This document shows positions 6,809 through 7,243 of a stretch of 7,243 bases of DNA, in pieces (position 1 is the stretch's first letter; each line of letters opens with the position of its first letter). The notes under the pieces were generated by a model, which was given only the letters and a program-made list of their open reading frames with translations, had not been told where the DNA came from and did no database searches. The stretch covers positions 1 through 7,243 of the forward strand of contig CALCHI010000544.1 in NCBI GenBank assembly GCA_937901285.1, read 5' to 3'. Both the position numbers and the translations under genes were made by a program. The stretch comes from UBA8437 sp003445035. Lineage in GTDB: Bacteria > Planctomycetota > Planctomycetia > Planctomycetales > Planctomycetaceae.

Positions 6809-7243
6809 TCACTTCTTTTTCTTGCGTTTCTTTCGCTTGCGGCGTTTCTTGTCGAAGCGGATCTGGCATCCGAAGGCGATCGTTTCGGGCTTGCCCACCT
6901 TTTTGCCGGCCAGCACGCTCTCGACGGCAGTGTCGAGGTAGTGCTTGGTCACCTTCTTCAGATCGGGGTTGTTGTCCATCGATCCCATGTAGGCGATCTT
7001 CCGCTGCTTGTTGAGCACGAAGAACTCGGGAGTGAAGAACGCTCCGTAGTCCTTGGCGATCTTCTGGGAACTGTCGAAGAGATAGGCGAAGGGGAAGGCC
7101 TTCTGCTTGGCCTTCTTCTTCATCGCCGGCAATGCGTCCTCGGGGACCTTGTTGACGTTGATGGCGACCACGGCGACGTTGCGGGAGGCGAACTTCTTGT
7201 GGAAGGCGATCAGCCGGTCCTCGTAGTCCACCGCGTAGGGGCA
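6809..7243 (-). CDS. PRX_like1 redoxin / thioredoxin-fold protein (5' end outside window)
   Basis: The frame is open to the window edge; the GTG at 7231 is not taken as the start, because the preceding CPYA fits the family's conserved CNHCPYV region. The visible part is 144 residues. It shows CPYAVDYEDRL, then VAVVAINVNK (23-32), PFAYLFDSSQKIAKDYGA (51-68), TPEFFVL (71-77), a YMGSMDNN strand-turn (85-92), a YLDTAVESVLAGK helix (102-114) and a terminal FGCQIRF (124-130). These match the PRX_like1 group of AhpC/TSA-type thiol proteins, presumed peroxidases or disulfide reductases. The family usually has Cys just before TPEFF as I recall; here it is Phe70. Visible cysteines are C1 and C126. The final 13 residues (132-144) are all Lys or Arg. 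The sulfatase gene follows 4 bases later, so the two are probably cotranscribed. Export cannot be judged without the N-terminus. Confidence 0.85.
   Translation of the reverse strand, partial: CPYAVDYEDRLIAFHKKFASRNVAVVAINVNKVPEDALPAMKKKAKQKAFPFAYLFDSSQKIAKDYGAFFTPEFFVLNKQRKIAYMGSMDNNPDLKKVTKHYLDTAVESVLAGKKVGKPETIAFGCQIRFDKKRRKRKKRKKKK
6812..6817 (-). promoter_or_regulatory. Weak purine-rich ribosome binding site for the sulfatase gene, inside the redoxin's last codons
   Basis: Read on the - strand, AAGAAG (the last two Lys codons of the redoxin gene) lies 7 bases before the sulfatase ATG at 6804-6802. It is the only Shine-Dalgarno-like tract at the right distance. It lacks the GGAG core seen before three + strand genes, so reinitiation after the upstream stop is an alternative. 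Confidence 0.4.

Noticed and set aside
5467..7014. Open frames of 268 and 238 codons on the + strand opposite the sulfatase and redoxin
   Set aside because: Their translations look like shadow frames (low complexity, no motifs), while the - strand carries intact sulfatase and redoxin motifs.

Overview
The window looks like a piece of a Planctomycetota chromosome. The evidence is circumstantial but consistent. The DNA is GC-rich. A secreted PQQ-like beta-propeller starts its mature part with a 'DWAQFRG' type motif. It sits with a formylglycine sulfatase, a PhoD-type phosphatase, a BD-FAE-like esterase with a twin-arginine leader, and a PRX_like1 redoxin. I saw no rRNA, tRNA, CRISPR array, insertion sequence or phage gene.

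Layout. Five genes run on the + strand. They are the 3' part of an N,N-dimethylformamidase beta-subunit-like protein (1-978, cut by the window edge), a Tat-exported PhoD-like phosphatase/phosphodiesterase (1095-2663), a small DUF861-type cupin (2707-3078), a secreted PQQ-like beta-propeller (3170-4423) and a Tat-exported alpha/beta hydrolase (4427-5416). Two genes run on the - strand toward them: a PRX_like1 redoxin (6809-7243, 5' end cut off) followed after 4 bases by a secreted sulfatase (5413-6804). The two convergent blocks meet at a shared CTAG, where the stop codons of the hydrolase and the sulfatase overlap. The longest gaps are 116 bases (979-1094) and 91 bases (3079-3169), so no stretch over 300 bases lacks a gene.

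How the genes fit together. At least four of the seven products carry export signals: two Tat (PhoD, hydrolase) and two Sec (propeller, sulfatase). They would act in the periplasm or outside the cell, removing phosphate, acyl/ester and sulfate groups. The propeller/hydrolase pair (3-base gap) and the redoxin/sulfatase pair (4-base gap) look cotranscribed. The other neighbours have gaps of 43-116 bases and may be separate units. I do not see a new defence or mobile system. The points most worth a second look are an E-Q-G replacing the usual D-N/H-G metal-ligand motif in the sulfatase, strongly basic tails on both minus-strand proteins, the CTAG stop overlap, and a redoxin lacking a cysteine I expect in its family.
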